Part shown: positions 25,920-34,904 of the stretch, in pieces | Position numbering within the stretch: the first letter of the stretch is position 1 | Layout: every line of letters begins with the position of its first letter | NCBI GenBank assembly: GCA_003963145.1 | Contig: RXJJ01000012.1 | Coordinates: 62,001-126,000 of the forward strand | DNA: 64,000 nt | Source of the DNA: Bradyrhizobiaceae bacterium | Lineage (GTDB): Bacteria; Pseudomonadota; Alphaproteobacteria; Rhizobiales; Xanthobacteraceae | Direction of reading: 5' to 3' | The notes under the pieces: generated by a model | The model's input: only the letters and a program-made list of their open reading frames with translations | What the model was told of the DNA's origin: nothing | Database searches by the model: none | Made by a program: the position numbers and the translations under genes

Positions 25920-28091
25920 GTGAAGGTTCAGAGTCAAAGGATGCCGCTGGAATCGCAGGACACGGTAGGCGAGAGCGCCTTGAAGGCGCTGCTGGCGCCG
26001 CGCTCCATTGCCATCCTCGGTGCGTCGTCCGATTTCCGGAAGATCAGCGGCCGTCCGCTGAAGCACCTGCTCGACAAGGGGTATGCCGGGCGCATCTATC
26101 CGGTCAATCCGCGCGCCGAAAGCATCGGCGGCCTGCGCGCCTATCCAAGCGTCGGCGCAATCGAGGGAGAGGTCGATCTTGCGATCATCGTCCTGCCGGC
26201 GAGCGAGGTGCTGGGAGCCGTGCGTGAGCTCGGCGCTAAAAATGTGCCCGCCGCGATCATTTTCAGCTCCGGCTTTTCCGAGATGGGCGATGCCGGCCGT
26301 CAGCACGAGAGGGAGGTGATCGAGGCGGCGCGCGCCGGAGGCGTGCGCATCTGCGGGCCGAACTGCCTTGGCCTGATCAATGCCTTCGACAAGGTGATCG
26401 CCACCTTCAGCCAGTATGCCGATGCGGAAACGCCGTCGGGCCCTGTCGGGTTCGTCACGCAATCGGGCGCGTTCGGCACGGCCATCGCGGCGCTGGCGCG
26501 GCGACGCGGCCTCGGGCTCGGCTATTTCGTCAACACGGGCAACGAGGCCGATCTGAATTTCTCCGAGATCATGCGCGAGGTCATTTGCGATCCGCGCGTG
26601 AAGGTCGGCGCGGGCTACATCGAGGGATTGAAGAACGGAAACGACTTCACGGCGCTGGCCGAGGCTGCGATGGCCGCGGCCAAGCCTCTGGTCGTCACCA
26701 AGGTCGGGCGGCTCGGGGCGGGAGCCCGCGCGGCCGCTTCGCATACCGGATCGCTGGCCGGCGACGATGTCGTGTTCGACGGCATCGCGCGCCAGTACGG
26801 CGTGATCCGCGCGCGTAACGAAGAGCACATGCTCGACATCGTCGAGGTTTTGTCCTGCTGCAAACTGCCCGAAGGCAACGGCATCGGCCTTCTCACGCAA
26901 TCGGGCGGCGCCGGTGTGCTGATGGCCGATCGCGCGCAGGAGGTCGGCCTGTCGGTGCCGATCCTTCAGCCCGAAACCCAGAAGGCGTTGCACAAGGTCA
27001 TTCCCGGTTTCGGCGCGGTCGGAAATCCGGTCGACGTCACCGGACAGTTCGTCGCCGATCCGAACCTGTTGCTCGAGAGCGTGAAGCTGATGCTGGCCGA
27101 TCCCAACATCGATGTCGGCATCATCTGGTTCCAGCTGATGGAAGGGCATGTCGAAAAGCTGGTGCAGGTGCTCAAGGAAATCCGCGATCAGGTGACCAAG
27201 CCTTTCGTGGTGTGCTGGGTGGCCGCGCCCGAAGCTGGCGTTCGTGCGTTGCGGGATCTCGGCATCGCCGTATTGCGCGGCGCGGAGCCCGCCGTGGACG
27301 CGGTTGCCGCGCTCGTTCATTACGCGCAGGCCCGCCGCACATGGCTGGAGCGTTCCGGCCAGCGCAAGGACATCAAGATTCCTCGGATCGACATTCAGTC
27401 GGGCGGCGTGCTTTCCACGATGGATGGCGTTCAGCTTCTCGATCGCAACGGTGTGCCGCATACCGCGACGGTGCTGGCGAAATCGGCCGACGAGGCTGCG
27501 AACGCGGCGCGAACCATCGGCTATCCGGTCGCGGTGAAAATCGAATCGCCGGATATTCTGCACAAGACCGAGGCCGGCGGCGTCATGTTGCGGCTCAACA
27601 ATGACGATGACGTCCGGAGCGCGTTCGACACCATCATGGACCGCGCGCGGCGTCACGATCCGGCGGCACGGCTCGAAGGCGTGATCGTGCAGGGAATGGC
27701 GGGCGGCGACACCGAATTCGTGATTGGCCTGCAAAACGATCCGGTGTTCGGCCCGGTGATCATGGCAGGGCTGGGCGGCGTTCTCATCGAGGTGCTGCGC
27801 GACGTGGCGTTCCGCAAGGTGCCGCTCTGCGAAGGCGAGGCCGGGGACATGCTCGACGACCTGCACGGCAAGGCGGTGCTGGGCGGCGTGCGCGGCCGCC
27901 CTGCGGTCGACCGGAAGGCCCTTACGCAGATGATCTGCGCCGTTTCGCGTCTCGGTGCGGCGCTGGGGCCGCGCCTTTCGACCCTCGATCTCAATCCGAT
28001 TATGCTCGGCCCGAAGACGGCGACCGCCGTCGACTGGCTGATGATGCTCAACGCAAACGATGGCAGTGTCCCGGGGCATCATACGTCATGA
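25920..28091 (+). CDS. ADP-forming acyl-CoA synthetase (fused alpha-beta)
   Basis: Predicted protein of 723 residues from GTG 25920, preceded by AGGGAGAA. Domain order: CoA-binding Rossmann (PRSIAILGASSDFRKISG, 28-), succinyl-CoA-ligase-like domains (FVTQSGAFGTAI; phosphorylated-histidine region SHTGSLAGDD), and a C-terminal ATP-grasp domain (YPVAVKIESPDILHKTEAGG; GLGGVLIEVLRDVAFRKVPL). This family makes acyl-CoA from a free acid with ATP to ADP and phosphate. In this operon it is a candidate activator of glutarate or a related acid before the glutaryl-CoA dehydrogenase-like step. Confidence 0.85.
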   Translation: MKVQSQRMPLESQDTVGESALKALLAPRSIAILGASSDFRKISGRPLKHLLDKGYAGRIYPVNPRAESIGGLRAYPSVGAIEGEVDLAIIVLPASEVLGAVRELGAKNVPAAIIFSSGFSEMGDAGRQHEREVIEAARAGGVRICGPNCLGLINAFDKVIATFSQYADAETPSGPVGFVTQSGAFGTAIAALARRRGLGLGYFVNTGNEADLNFSEIMREVICDPRVKVGAGYIEGLKNGNDFTALAEAAMAAAKPLVVTKVGRLGAGARAAASHTGSLAGDDVVFDGIARQYGVIRARNEEHMLDIVEVLSCCKLPEGNGIGLLTQSGGAGVLMADRAQEVGLSVPILQPETQKALHKVIPGFGAVGNPVDVTGQFVADPNLLLESVKLMLADPNIDVGIIWFQLMEGHVEKLVQVLKEIRDQVTKPFVVCWVAAPEAGVRALRDLGIAVLRGAEPAVDAVAALVHYAQARRTWLERSGQRKDIKIPRIDIQSGGVLSTMDGVQLLDRNGVPHTATVLAKSADEAANAARTIGYPVAVKIESPDILHKTEAGGVMLRLNNDDDVRSAFDTIMDRARRHDPAARLEGVIVQGMAGGDTEFVIGLQNDPVFGPVIMAGLGGVLIEVLRDVAFRKVPLCEGEAGDMLDDLHGKAVLGGVRGRPAVDRKALTQMICAVSRLGAALGPRLSTLDLNPIMLGPKTATAVDWLMMLNANDGSVPGHHTS

Positions 28092-28134
28092 CGCAATCGG
28101 ATCGCATCGAAGGGACTTTGCCAGGAGATTTGGA

Positions 28135-28905
28135 ATGTCGCTGACTTTGTTGGAGCGCCCGCACGAGCATGTCGCGCTGTTGAAACTGAATCGGCCCGAA
28201 GCCCGCAACGCGCTGAACGATCCGCTGCGTGCCGAACTGGCGGAACGGTTTCAGGCGCTGTCCGCCGACCGGCAGACGAGGTGCATCATTGTCACGGGCA
28301 ACGAGCGCGTGTTCGCGGCCGGCGCCGATCTCAAGGAGATCGTCGATTCCAGCCCCATCGACATGATGTCGCGGCGGGTTCTCTATTTCTGGAAAGTGAT
28401 CGCGGGCTGCCGCAAGCCGGTGATCGCGGCGGTCAACGGTTTCGCGCTGGGCGGCGGCTGCGAGCTTGCGCTTCAGGCAGACATTATAATCGCGGGCGAG
28501 GGCGCCAAATTCGGCCAGTCGGAAGTCAGCGTCGGCATCATGCCCGGCGGCGGCGCGACGCAGCGGCTGACGCGGGCCATCGGCAAGTACCGCGCCATGA
28601 AGATGCTGCTCACCGGCGAGCATGTCACTGCGCAGGAAGCCCTTCGTCTCGGCTTCGTCAGCGAGGTGGTCGCGGACGACAAGGTTCTCGACGCCGCGCT
28701 GCGAACCGCGACCACGATCGCGTCGATGCCGCCGCTTGCCATCGAACAGATCAAGGAGGTGGTGCTGGCAGGCATGGATGCATCCCTCGATGCGGGGCTG
28801 ATGCTCGAGCGCAAAGCCTTCGAGATGCTGTTCGCGTCACGCGATCAGGAGGAAGGGATGCGAGCCTTCATCGAAAAACGCAAACCGGATTTTGAGGGCC
28901 GTTGA
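28135..28905 (+). CDS. Enoyl-CoA hydratase (crotonase-like)
   Basis: Predicted protein of 256 residues, start ATG 28135 after CCAGGAGATTTGGA. Oxyanion-hole segment FAAGADLKEI and catalytic glutamates E110 (GGGCELAL) and E130 (FGQSEVSVG) match those of short-chain enoyl-CoA hydratases. It should hydrate crotonyl-CoA to 3-hydroxybutyryl-CoA, linking the GCDH-like enzyme with the dehydrogenase at 19652. An upstream in-frame ATG at 28060 overlaps the synthetase gene and is not preferred. Confidence 0.9.
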   Translation: MSLTLLERPHEHVALLKLNRPEARNALNDPLRAELAERFQALSADRQTRCIIVTGNERVFAAGADLKEIVDSSPIDMMSRRVLYFWKVIAGCRKPVIAAVNGFALGGGCELALQADIIIAGEGAKFGQSEVSVGIMPGGGATQRLTRAIGKYRAMKMLLTGEHVTAQEALRLGFVSEVVADDKVLDAALRTATTIASMPPLAIEQIKEVVLAGMDASLDAGLMLERKAFEMLFASRDQEEGMRAFIEKRKPDFEGR

Positions 28906-28980
28906 CCGGCCAGTGATCGTCCAGTCCAGATTACTCGCACGTCGCGCCGAATGGGAATTTTAATCGAAAGAGGTTCAAGC

Positions 28981-29751
28981 ATGCAGACCTCCACGCCGCT
29001 TCTGAACGTCAAGGGCGTCACGCTTCAATACAAGACGCCGGACCATCTGGTCACGGCGACGTACCGCATCGACTTCGACGTTTTTCAGAGCGACAGGTTC
29101 GTTCTGCTGGGGCCTTCGGGTTGCGGCAAGTCCACGCTGCTCAAGGCGGTCGGCGGCTACATGACCCCGACGGAAGGCGAGATCCGGCTCAAGGACAATC
29201 TCGTCAGGCATCCGGGCCCGGACCGGATGATGGTGTTTCAGGAATTCGACCAATTGCTGCCGTGGAAGACGGTGCGCGAGAACGTGATGTTTCCGCTCGA
29301 GTGCACCCGGCAGTTATCGAGCGCGGAAGCAAACGAGCGCGCGATGCATTACATCGACAAGGTCAATCTGAGCAAATTCGCCGACAGCTATCCTCACATG
29401 CTGTCGGGCGGCATGAAGCAGCGCGTGGCCATTGCGCGCGGCATGGCGATGGAGCCGGATATTCTGCTGATGGACGAGCCGTTCGCGGCGCTCGACGCGC
29501 TGACCCGGCGCAAGATGCAGGACGAACTGATGATGCTGTGGGATGAAACCCACTTCACCGTTCTGTTCGTGACCCACTCCATTCCTGAAGCCATCAAGAT
29601 CGGAACGCGCATTCTGCTGTTGTCGCCGCATCCGGGTCAGGTCAAGGCCGAGCTGAACGGCGGCGTGCAGGGCGAGTGCGCCGCGGAACTCGAATCGCGA
29701 ATTCAGCACATGTTGTTCGCCGACAAGATCGAGGAGACGGAAAATGTCTAG
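28981..29751 (+). CDS. NitT/TauT-type ABC transporter ATPase, copy 2
   Basis: Predicted protein of 256 residues; start ATG 28981 is preceded by AAAGAGG (ATG 28951 is an alternative). It has the same Walker A, Q-loop, signature and Walker B as copy 1 at 6487 and is nearly identical to it through 'FQEFDQLLPWKTVR' and the signature region. Overlap with the permease start (ATGTCTAG) repeats the copy 1 arrangement. It probably serves the binding proteins at 22515 and 23587. Confidence 0.93.
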   Translation: MQTSTPLLNVKGVTLQYKTPDHLVTATYRIDFDVFQSDRFVLLGPSGCGKSTLLKAVGGYMTPTEGEIRLKDNLVRHPGPDRMMVFQEFDQLLPWKTVRENVMFPLECTRQLSSAEANERAMHYIDKVNLSKFADSYPHMLSGGMKQRVAIARGMAMEPDILLMDEPFAALDALTRRKMQDELMMLWDETHFTVLFVTHSIPEAIKIGTRILLLSPHPGQVKAELNGGVQGECAAELESRIQHMLFADKIEETENV

Positions 29752-30640
29752 GGCGGTTCTTGCAATGAACTCCGGATTCACACCGATCAGGCCTGAACTG
29801 GTTCGCGATACCGAAACGGCGGCGCATCTTCCGGTCGTCGTCGAAAAGCCGCTTTCGCTGATCGACCGTCTTTATAACCAGGCATGGCTGCGCAAGACGC
29901 TGATCCTGATCTGTCTGGCGCTGGCGTGGGAAGCGTATGCGCGTTACCTCAACAACGATTTGCTGTTTCCGACCTTCGGCGCGACAATCAAGGCGTTTTA
30001 CGCCTCCTTCGTCAGCGGCGTCCTGCCAGATCGCGCTTGGTCGTCGATCAAGGTGCTGACGATGGGATATGTCTGCGGCGTGGTGATCGCGGCGCTATTG
30101 ACGGCGCTGGCGATCATGTCGCGGATCGGCACGGATTTCCTCGAAACCCTCACGTCGATGTTCAATCCGTTGCCCGCGATTGCGCTGTTGCCGCTGGCCC
30201 TGATCTGGTTCGGGCTCGGCAATGGCAGTCTCGTCTTCGTTCTCGTGCATTCGGTGACATGGGCGATCGCGCTCAACACGCATTCCGGCTTTCTGTCGGT
30301 CAGCAGCACGCTGAAGATGGTCGGGCGCAATTACGGGCTGAGCGGTTTTTCTTACATTCGGAAAATTCTGATTCCGGCGGCGTTCCCGAATATCCTGACC
30401 GGCCTGAAGATCGGCTGGGCGTTCGCCTGGCGGACCCTGATCGCGGCCGAACTGGTGTTCGGCGTCAGTTCGGGTTCGGGCGGTCTGGGATGGTTCATTT
30501 TCGAAAACAAGAACAGTCTGGATATCGCCAACGTCTTCGCCGGCCTGCTGACGGTGATCATCATCGGGCTTGTGATCGAGAATTTCATTTTCCGCTCGAT
30601 CGAACGCGCGACCATCGCACGCTGGGGCATGCAGTCGTAA
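29744..30640 (+). CDS. NitT/TauT-type ABC transporter permease, copy 2
   Basis: A 298-residue permease with the same length, N-terminal motif (TPIRP) and most of the helices of copy 1 at 7277, including an almost unchanged C-terminal half (RTLIAAELVFGVSSGSGGLG). The start overlaps the ATPase stop. It ends the beta-oxidation/importer operon; the hairpin at 30655-30678 follows. Confidence 0.93.
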   Translation: MSRAVLAMNSGFTPIRPELVRDTETAAHLPVVVEKPLSLIDRLYNQAWLRKTLILICLALAWEAYARYLNNDLLFPTFGATIKAFYASFVSGVLPDRAWSSIKVLTMGYVCGVVIAALLTALAIMSRIGTDFLETLTSMFNPLPAIALLPLALIWFGLGNGSLVFVLVHSVTWAIALNTHSGFLSVSSTLKMVGRNYGLSGFSYIRKILIPAAFPNILTGLKIGWAFAWRTLIAAELVFGVSSGSGGLGWFIFENKNSLDIANVFAGLLTVIIIGLVIENFIFRSIERATIARWGMQS

Positions 30641-30654
30641 TTTTCGAGCAAACG

Positions 30655-30678
30655 GCCTGACGAACAAATCCGTCAGGC
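30655..30678. terminator. Hairpin between convergent permease and LysR genes
   Basis: Stem GCCTGACG/CGTCAGGC with an 8-base loop, lying between the permease stop (30640) and the LysR stop (30673), partly inside the latter. No strong T-run follows, so it is a modest candidate for a bidirectional terminator. Confidence 0.4.
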
Positions 30679-31590
30679 GGTGCCGGCGATTTTCACCGAT
30701 TTCGCCGCCGACACGAGATCCTCGCTCAGCACTTTCATGACGGCGGCCATCGCCGCCGTCACCGTGCGCTTGGGATGCGTGACCCAGGCGACCGAGCGCG
30801 TGACGGCCGGACGCTTGATCCGCTGTGCACGGACGCGGCGTGCGGTAAGGGAGGGATGAAGCGCGATCCCCGGCAAGACTGTCACAAGATCGGTGCTCGC
30901 GACGATTTCGCAGATCGCGGACAGCGTGTCGATTTCCAGTCGCGGCTTCAGGCTGATCTCGACCTTCGCGGCCATCGCATCGAGAATCCGGCGCAGGCCA
31001 TGGCGGCGCGAGGGAATGACAATGTCCATATCCCGCAAGGCGCGGAATGAGAAATTCTCGGGCAGCGATTTCACCGCGACGCTTTGCGCGAGCATCATGC
31101 CTTCTTCCACGATGTGATGGATCGGCAGCGCAGGCTTGGTCGGCGGCATGTTGATGATGGCGATGTCGAGCTGTCCGGTGTTCACCCATTCGACAAGCGT
31201 GTCGGTGTAACCCTCGCAGACCGAGAGCTGAATGCCGGGATAAAGCGCGGCGATCTTTGCGCTTGAGGGGGCAAGGGTGCTTTGCGCGGCGGAGGTGATC
31301 ATGCCGATGGTCACGCGGCCGGAGATGGAGCCGTCGAGCCGGTCCATTTCCTCCTGCACGTTCGCCGCATTCTGCGCCAGACCGGCCGCGAGTTCGGCGA
31401 GTTTCTCGCCGGCCGCCGTAAGCGAAACGCCATAGGCGGAACGATAGAACAGCTTCTTGCCGAAATGGGCTTCGAGCTTGGCGATCTGCATGCTCAGCGC
31501 CGGCTGCACGATGTTGAGCTGCCGCGCCGCCCGCGTCACGTTTCCTTCCTGCACCAGGCACAGGAAATATTGCAGCTGCTTCAGGTCCAT
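30673..31590 (-). CDS. LysR family regulator (divergent from ubiX)
   Basis: Predicted protein of 305 residues beginning MDLKQLQYFLCLVQEGNVTRAARQLNIVQ, a standard LysR winged helix-turn-helix, followed by the effector-binding domain (SGRVTIGMITSAAQ at about 110). It belongs to the Nac/CbbR-like group with 'QLQYFL' openings. It is divergent from the UbiX-like gene at 31725, and the 135-base gap holds two copies of AATGATTGG (near 31624 and 31655), which may be its operator half-sites. Likely target: the UbiX/UbiD operon. Confidence 0.87.
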   Translation of the reverse strand: MDLKQLQYFLCLVQEGNVTRAARQLNIVQPALSMQIAKLEAHFGKKLFYRSAYGVSLTAAGEKLAELAAGLAQNAANVQEEMDRLDGSISGRVTIGMITSAAQSTLAPSSAKIAALYPGIQLSVCEGYTDTLVEWVNTGQLDIAIINMPPTKPALPIHHIVEEGMMLAQSVAVKSLPENFSFRALRDMDIVIPSRRHGLRRILDAMAAKVEISLKPRLEIDTLSAICEIVASTDLVTVLPGIALHPSLTARRVRAQRIKRPAVTRSVAWVTHPKRTVTAAMAAVMKVLSEDLVSAAKSVKIAGTA

Positions 31591-31724
31591 GCGGCCCTCG
31601 CATCAAATCATCGATCAATTATAATGATTGGAACTATCAAAAGCAATTATTTGAAATGATTGGGAAGGGGCCATAGCCTGAGCAGATCAAGAACGAATAA
31701 TATCGGGTCAGGAAACGAATAATA

Positions 31725-32333
31725 ATGATGGGCGAAACGGACCGCCGCCGGCTGATTGTCGGCATTTCCGGCGCATCGGGGGTGCAGTATGGCGTACGCC
31801 TGCTGCAATTGCTGCGTAATGCCGGCGTGGAAACGCATCTGGTGATGTCGAAGACGGCGGAGCAGACCTTCGCCTACGAGACCAATCTCAAGATCGCCGA
31901 CGTCAAGGCGTCTGCCGACAAGGTTCACGCCATCGACGATATGGCGGCCTCGATTTCCAGCGGTTCGTTTCCGACCATGGGCATGATCGTCGCGCCCTGT
32001 TCGATGCGCTCGATGTCGGAAATCGCCTCGGGCGTGACAACGACGCTGCTCACGCGCGCAGCGGACGTGACGCTGAAGGAGCGTCGGCGGCTGGTGTTGA
32101 TGGTGCGCGAAACGCCATTGCATACCGGCCATTTGCGCTCGATGGCGGCGTTGTCGGAAATCGGCGCCATCATCGCCCCGCCAGTGCCGGCGTTCTATGC
32201 CAAGCCGCAAAGTCTCGAGGACATGATCGACCACACGGTCGGCCGGGTGCTGGACCTTTATGGAATCGACGTCGGCATCGTCAGCCGCTGGGGCGAGGAT
32301 CAGGATTTGCGCCGGCGCAAGGGCCTGACCTGA
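31725..32333 (+). CDS. UbiX-like flavin prenyltransferase
   Basis: Predicted protein of 202 residues. The FMN-site motif IVGISGASGVQYGVRLLQLL, the central VAPCSMRSMSEIASGV and the segment RRLVLMVRETPLHTGHLRSM are those of UbiX/Pad1. UbiX makes prenylated FMN, the cofactor of UbiD decarboxylases. It is 20 bases before a UbiD gene, so it probably supplies that enzyme. This pairing is commonly part of aromatic or unsaturated acid (de)carboxylation gene sets rather than ubiquinone synthesis. Confidence 0.88.
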   Translation: MMGETDRRRLIVGISGASGVQYGVRLLQLLRNAGVETHLVMSKTAEQTFAYETNLKIADVKASADKVHAIDDMAASISSGSFPTMGMIVAPCSMRSMSEIASGVTTTLLTRAADVTLKERRRLVLMVRETPLHTGHLRSMAALSEIGAIIAPPVPAFYAKPQSLEDMIDHTVGRVLDLYGIDVGIVSRWGEDQDLRRRKGLT

Positions 32334-32353
32334 TGCGAACCGGGATATAAAAA

Positions 32354-33793
32354 ATGTCTTCGATGCCATATTCGCGATCCGATCGTCTCGTTGCCGCTTC
32401 TGGTGCCGGGCATAATGCCGTGCCCGATCTGCGCTCCTGGCTGCGCAAGCTTGCCGCCACCGACCGCCTCGCGATCGCGCGTCCCGGCGTGTCGCTGATT
32501 GATCAGCTTGCGGCGATCGGCAAAAGGCTGGAGCACACCTCGGCCGTTCTGTTTCCCGCGCCGAAGGGACACAGCATTCCGGTCGTGTCCAACATCTTCA
32601 CCGACCGCAACTGGGTCGCCGAATCCATCGGCGTGCCGCCCGGCCAATTGCTGACGCGGTTTCAGGATGCGGTTCGTAACCGCCTGCCCTGGATCGAAGT
32701 CGACAACGCGCCGGCGCAGGAGGTCGTGCACAAGGAGGTCGATCTGCTCAGGCAGCTGCCGATCCCCAAGCACAACGAACTCGACAGCGGACCCTATATC
32801 ACTGCCGCGCTTCTGATCTCGCGCAATCCGAAGACCGGCATCCAGAATGTCTCGATCCATCGCTGTCAGGTCAGCGGGTCGGACCGTATCGGCGTTCTCA
32901 TCCTGCCGCGTCACACCCGGCATTATTTCGACATGGCCGAGCAGGCGGGAGAGGCGCTCGACATCGCGCTCGTTGTCGGCGTGCACCCGGCCTGCATCCT
33001 TGCCTCGCAGGCCATCGCCGCGGTGGACGAGGACGAAATGGAAATCGCCGGCGCGCTGCTCGGCCATCCCATCGAGATGGTGAAGTGCAAGACCAACGAT
33101 GTACGCGTGCCGGCTCACGCCGAAATCGTGATCGAGGGCCGTATCCTGCCGCGCGTGCGCGAGCCGGAGGGCCCGTTCGGCGAATTCCCGCAATATTACG
33201 GACCGCGCGCCAATCGTGAGGTCATCCAGGTGGACGCGATCACCCATCGCGCGAAGCCGATCTATCACACCATCACCGGCGGCGGCATGGAGCATCTGGT
33301 GTTGGGTGAAATTCCGCGCGAGGCCACTCTGCTTGAACATCTGCAGCGCAGCTTTCCTTCGGTGCGCGACGTGCGGCTGCCGCGCGGCGGCACCTGCCGC
33401 TATCACCTCGTCGTTAAGATGGACAAGACCAATAACGGCGAGCCGAAGAACATCATCATGGGTGCCTTCGCCGGGCACTACGACCTGAAGCAGGTCGTGG
33501 TTGTCGATATGGACGTTGATATCGACGATCCGAACGAGATCGAGTGGGCGATCGCCACCCGTTTTCAGGCCGATCGCGATCTGCTCGTCGTGTCCGGCGC
33601 GCTGGGATCGAAGCTCGATCCCACCACCGATAACGGCATCGGAGCGAAAATGGGCATCGACGCGACCAAGCCGGTCGATGTCGATCCGATGGTTTTCAAG
33701 CGCATCCACGTCAGGGGCGAGGAAGACGTCGATCTGACGCAATGTCTCGCCGACGATGCCGAAAGCGTGGCGGAGAAGATTTTGGCAGAGTAG
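32354..33793 (+). CDS. UbiD family decarboxylase
   Basis: Predicted protein of 479 residues, the usual UbiD length. The family core REPEGPFGEFPQYYGPRANR (with the catalytic glutamates) is present, together with HTITGGGMEHLVLGEIPRE and the C-terminal DVDIDDPNEIEWAIATR and ATKPVDVDPMVF. UbiD enzymes use prenylated FMN to decarboxylate aromatic or alpha,beta-unsaturated acids reversibly. Substrate is not predictable here; the importer immediately downstream suggests that the acid is imported. Homology to phthaloyl-CoA or hydroxybenzoate decarboxylases is possible but untested. Confidence 0.88.
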   Translation: MSSMPYSRSDRLVAASGAGHNAVPDLRSWLRKLAATDRLAIARPGVSLIDQLAAIGKRLEHTSAVLFPAPKGHSIPVVSNIFTDRNWVAESIGVPPGQLLTRFQDAVRNRLPWIEVDNAPAQEVVHKEVDLLRQLPIPKHNELDSGPYITAALLISRNPKTGIQNVSIHRCQVSGSDRIGVLILPRHTRHYFDMAEQAGEALDIALVVGVHPACILASQAIAAVDEDEMEIAGALLGHPIEMVKCKTNDVRVPAHAEIVIEGRILPRVREPEGPFGEFPQYYGPRANREVIQVDAITHRAKPIYHTITGGGMEHLVLGEIPREATLLEHLQRSFPSVRDVRLPRGGTCRYHLVVKMDKTNNGEPKNIIMGAFAGHYDLKQVVVVDMDVDIDDPNEIEWAIATRFQADRDLLVVSGALGSKLDPTTDNGIGAKMGIDATKPVDVDPMVFKRIHVRGEEDVDLTQCLADDAESVAEKILAE

Positions 33794-33850
33794 AGGCACA
33801 CAACCAATAACAGCAGGCGCAAAGCCGCGGTCATTTTTGGAGGACGAGAT

Positions 33851-34894
33851 ATGCGACGAGTTACACGAAAGACAATAGCTGCGGCGGCGTGCGGAGCGCT
33901 GTTCGCTTTCGCCGGTCCGGTTCAGGCCCAGCAGCAGCCTGACGTCGTGAAGGTCGGCGTCAATAAAGTCATCAGCGATGTCGTGTTCTACATCGCGCGC
34001 GACCGCGGATTCTTCGCCGACGAAAACCTCAAGGTCGAACTCATTCCCTTCGATTCCGGCCCGCGCATGATCGCGCCGCTGGGCGCGGGGCAGATCGACG
34101 TCGGCGCGGGCGCGTCGTCCGCCGGTCTTTACAATGCGGTGTCGCGCGGCATTGGCGTCAAGATCGTGGCCGACAAGGGCTCCTCGCCGGACGGTTACGA
34201 TTACATGCCGCTGATCGTCCGCAAGGATTTGATCGACACGGGCCGCGTGAAGACCTTCGCCGACCTCAAGGGATTGAAACTGGCGGCGGCGGGGCCGGGC
34301 TCCGCGACCAACTCAAAGCTGAACGTCGCGCTGGAGATGGGCGGGCTCAGCGGCAAGGACGCCGACGTCGTCAACATGAGCTACCCGCAGCAGGTCGTGG
34401 CCCTGACGTCGAAGGCCATCGACGGCTCGATCACCACCGAACCGTCCGCGAGCCAGGCCGTCAACAGCGGCGTCGCGGTGAGGATGCCGGGCGCGCAGGT
34501 CTATCCGGGCCAGCAGGTCGCCGCACTCTTGTACGGCAATGATCTCTTGACCAAGCGGCGCGACATCGGCCAGCGCTTCATGAACGCGTATGTGAAGGCC
34601 GCGCGTATCTATACCGATGCCACCCGCAGCGGACGGTTCAACGGACCGGGCGCCGAGGAGATCGTGACCCTGATCATGAAGGATACGGGTATTGCCGACC
34701 GCAAGCTGTTCGACAGCATGGTCCCGAACGGCATTTCGCCGGACGGCAAGGTCAACATGAAGAGCCTCGACGAGGACCTGAAATACTTCCAGTCGCAGGG
34801 GCAGATCGAGAAGCCGGTGACCTCGAGCGATGTGGTCGATCTGTCGTTCGCCGAAAATGCGGTCAAGAAACTCGGGCCTTACAAGCCGCGTTGA
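33851..34894 (+). CDS. ABC transporter substrate-binding protein (NitT/TauT-type, third system)
   Basis: Predicted protein of 347 residues after a good ribosome binding site (GGAGGACG). Signal peptide MRRVTRKTIAAAACGALFAF, cleaved near VQAQ. The mature protein has the NMT1/THI5-like pattern: VKVGVNKVISDVVFYIARDRGFFADENLKVEL. It is clearly of another subgroup from the three binding proteins at 8216, 22515 and 23587. It begins an importer operon with the ATPase at 34905 and the permease at 35729. Confidence 0.88.
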   Translation: MRRVTRKTIAAAACGALFAFAGPVQAQQQPDVVKVGVNKVISDVVFYIARDRGFFADENLKVELIPFDSGPRMIAPLGAGQIDVGAGASSAGLYNAVSRGIGVKIVADKGSSPDGYDYMPLIVRKDLIDTGRVKTFADLKGLKLAAAGPGSATNSKLNVALEMGGLSGKDADVVNMSYPQQVVALTSKAIDGSITTEPSASQAVNSGVAVRMPGAQVYPGQQVAALLYGNDLLTKRRDIGQRFMNAYVKAARIYTDATRSGRFNGPGAEEIVTLIMKDTGIADRKLFDSMVPNGISPDGKVNMKSLDEDLKYFQSQGQIEKPVTSSDVVDLSFAENAVKKLGPYKPR

Positions 34895-34904
34895 GGTGAC
34901 GGTG

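Noticed and set aside
24669-28082. A very long open frame (1137 codons) on the minus strand
   Set aside because: It is antisense to three well-identified genes (acyl-CoA dehydrogenase, synthetase), has Arg/His/Gly-rich composition and no family motif. High GC content produces such shadows; similar ones lie at 19523-21952, 7187-9235 and 653-1924.
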